Positions 62,811 to 64,000 of a DNA stretch of 64,000 nt are shown in pieces. Position 1 is the stretch's first letter. Each line of letters opens with the position of its first letter. Both the position numbers and the translations under genes were made by a program. Below the pieces are notes generated by a model. It searched no databases, was not told the origin of the DNA, and saw nothing but the letters and a program-made list of their open reading frames with translations. The stretch is taken from assembly GCA_002083435.1 (NCBI GenBank), contig LWDJ01000005.1, positions 112,571 through 176,570 of the forward strand, given 5' to 3'. Source of the DNA: Proteobacteria bacterium SG_bin6. GTDB lineage: Bacteria > Pseudomonadota > Alphaproteobacteria > Sphingomonadales > Sphingomonadaceae.

Positions 62811-64000
62811 TTACGCGGCCAGCAATGCCTCCGCCCCGCTCAGATCGACCGACACCAGCCGGCTGACCCCCTGCTCGACCATCGTCACGCCGAACAGCCG
62901 GTGCATCCGGCTCATCGTCACCGCATTGTGGGTGACGATCAGATAGCGCGTCGCGGTTTCGCGGGTCATCGCTTCGAGCAGATCGCAGAAGCGCTCGATA
63001 TTCGCATCGTCGAGCGGAGCGTCGACCTCGTCGAGCACGCAAATCGGCGCCGGGTTGGTGAGGAACAGCCCGAAGATCAGCGCGACCGCGGTCAGCGCCT
63101 GCTCGCCGCCGGAGAGCAAGGTGAGCGACTGCAACTTCTTGCCCGGCGGCTGCGCCATGATTTCGAGGCCAGCCTCGAGCGGATCGTCCGAATCGATAAG
63201 CGCGAGATGCGCCTGGCCGCCGTTGAACAGGGTGGTGAACAGTCGCTGGAAATGGCCGTTCACCGCCTCGAACGCCGCCAGCAGCCGCTGTCGCCCCTCG
63301 CGGTTGAGCGTGCCAATCGAGCCGCGCAGCCGATTCACCGCCTGCACCAGCTCGTCGCGCTCGGCCACGCTGGTGCCGAGCGCCGCCTCGATTTCGGCGA
63401 GCTCGCTTTCGGCGACGAGGTTGACCGCGCCCAGCCGTTCGCGCTCGGCGATCAGCCGGTCGTGGCGCGCGCTTTCCTCGGTCGCGCCGCGCACCTCGTC
63501 GGCGCGGAAGCCTGCGCGCTCAGGGAGCAGGGGTGGCGGGCATTCGAAGCGCTCGCCCGCCAGCCGCGCCATCTCGACCCGGCGCAGCGCCTGATTTTCG
63601 GCGCGGGCGGCGGCGGCGGCGCGGGTTTCGCGCGCGGTGGCGAGCGTTTCGGCGGCGGCGGCGGCGAGGCGTTCGGTCTCGCGCAGGCGGCCTTCGGCGG
63701 CGCGTTCCTCGGCCATCGCGACGTCGGCGGCGGCGCGCGCGGCTTCATGCTCGGCGGCGAGCGCGACCAGCCGCGCCTCGATCCCGGCGGGTTTGGCGGC
63801 GAGCACCGCGACTTCCTCGGCGAGCGCTTCGGCGCGCTTCGCCATGTCGGCGATACGACGGGCGGCGTCGCCGGCACGCTGGCGCCAGCTCTTGGCCTCG
63901 GCATCGGCCCGGCCGCGCAAGCCCCGGTCATTCTCCAGCGCCCGGTCGAGCGCGAGCCGCGCGCTGCGCGCCTCGGCAACGCGCGACCGCGCCGCCGCCG
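62811..64000 (-). CDS. smc: Chromosome segregation protein SMC, C-terminal part (cut by window end)
   Basis: The visible 396 residues hold a long Ala/Arg/Glu-rich coiled coil (about 200 residues), then the C-terminal head: FQRLFTTLFNGGQAHLALID, the ABC signature LTLLSGGEQALTAVALIFGL and Walker B PICVLDEVDAPLDDANIERF with the D-loop. SMC with ScpA/ScpB (at 41511-42799) organises chromosomes. The gene continues beyond base 64000. Confidence 0.95.
   Translation of the reverse strand, partial: AAARSRVAEARSARLALDRALENDRGLRGRADAEAKSWRQRAGDAARRIADMAKRAEALAEEVAVLAAKPAGIEARLVALAAEHEAARAAADVAMAEERAAEGRLRETERLAAAAAETLATARETRAAAAARAENQALRRVEMARLAGERFECPPPLLPERAGFRADEVRGATEESARHDRLIAERERLGAVNLVAESELAEIEAALGTSVAERDELVQAVNRLRGSIGTLNREGRQRLLAAFEAVNGHFQRLFTTLFNGGQAHLALIDSDDPLEAGLEIMAQPPGKKLQSLTLLSGGEQALTAVALIFGLFLTNPAPICVLDEVDAPLDDANIERFCDLLEAMTRETATRYLIVTHNAVTMSRMHRLFGVTMVEQGVSRLVSVDLSGAEALLAA

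Overview
The window is high-GC DNA from an alphaproteobacterium of the Sphingomonas type. The main support is a PhyR/NepR/PhyP general stress response locus, an operon order of scpA-scpB-tatA-tatB-tatC, two tRNA genes with encoded CCA, an OxyR-AhpC pair, an H+-pumping pyrophosphatase, and many short intergenic GC-rich hairpins. Genes are dense, often overlapping by 1-11 bases, and non-ATG starts (GTG, TTG) are common.

Layout. 1-5.6 kb: general stress response genes (phyR, nepR, a degenerate phyP-like kinase), a perfect stress sigma factor (EcfG-type) promoter followed by a candidate small RNA, an entericidin-like lipoprotein, a sorbosone dehydrogenase-like protein and a winged-helix regulator. 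5.6-9.8 kb: VOC protein, a DJ-1/PfpI protein with its own perfect EcfG promoter, topoisomerase IB whose stop lies inside tRNA-Arg(CCG), a decayed GH43 glycosidase, and a DUF417/MarR divergent pair. 9.8-14.7 kb: GNAT, peroxiredoxin-like protein, LysR regulator, and an operon of a CxxC carboxymuconolactone-decarboxylase-like protein, an EamA transporter and an old yellow enzyme. 14.9-22.8 kb: a sigma-54-controlled module. An NtrC-like regulator and its kinase face an operon of two tiny secreted-peptide-like genes, an HlyD/MacA-type adaptor, an ABC ATPase and a MacB/FtsX permease; a near-consensus sigma-54 promoter and palindromes lie between them.

22.9-27 kb: a MASE1-PAS-PAS hybrid histidine kinase broken by one in-frame TGA, and a FixJ/LuxR-type regulator. 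27-33.8 kb: epimerase, the two CoA-transferase subunits separated by a Phd/VapC toxin-antitoxin pair, GNAT, SMP-30-like protein, an unrecognised small protein and a ThDP enzyme. 34-42.9 kb: lnt, metK with a palindromic operator, an exported protein that starts directly after the metK terminator, an FNT channel, trmB, an integrase remnant, tatCBA, scpBA and tRNA-Phe. 42.9-49.7 kb: yacG, an RNase E/G family protein, maf, infA, an Mrr-like nuclease, hppA, thiL and nusB. 49.8-53.3 kb: a TauE/SafE exporter, a Tat-exported DsrE-like protein, a TsdA-like dihaem cytochrome, and queG. 53.4-64 kb: a Nat-type ABC exporter, a CYP153-like P450, msrB, ahpD, ahpC, oxyR, fasciclin, a Crp/Fnr regulator, DUF808, a small membrane protein and the C-terminal part of smc, cut by the window end.

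Core cell functions (translation, chromosome segregation, Tat export, lipoprotein acylation, SAM synthesis) are mixed with stress-defence genes. The most novel-looking parts are the sigma-54 peptide/efflux module, the EcfG-controlled small RNA candidate next to phyP, and the toxin-antitoxin pair lodged inside the CoA-transferase operon. No CRISPR array, rRNA or intact insertion sequence was seen.
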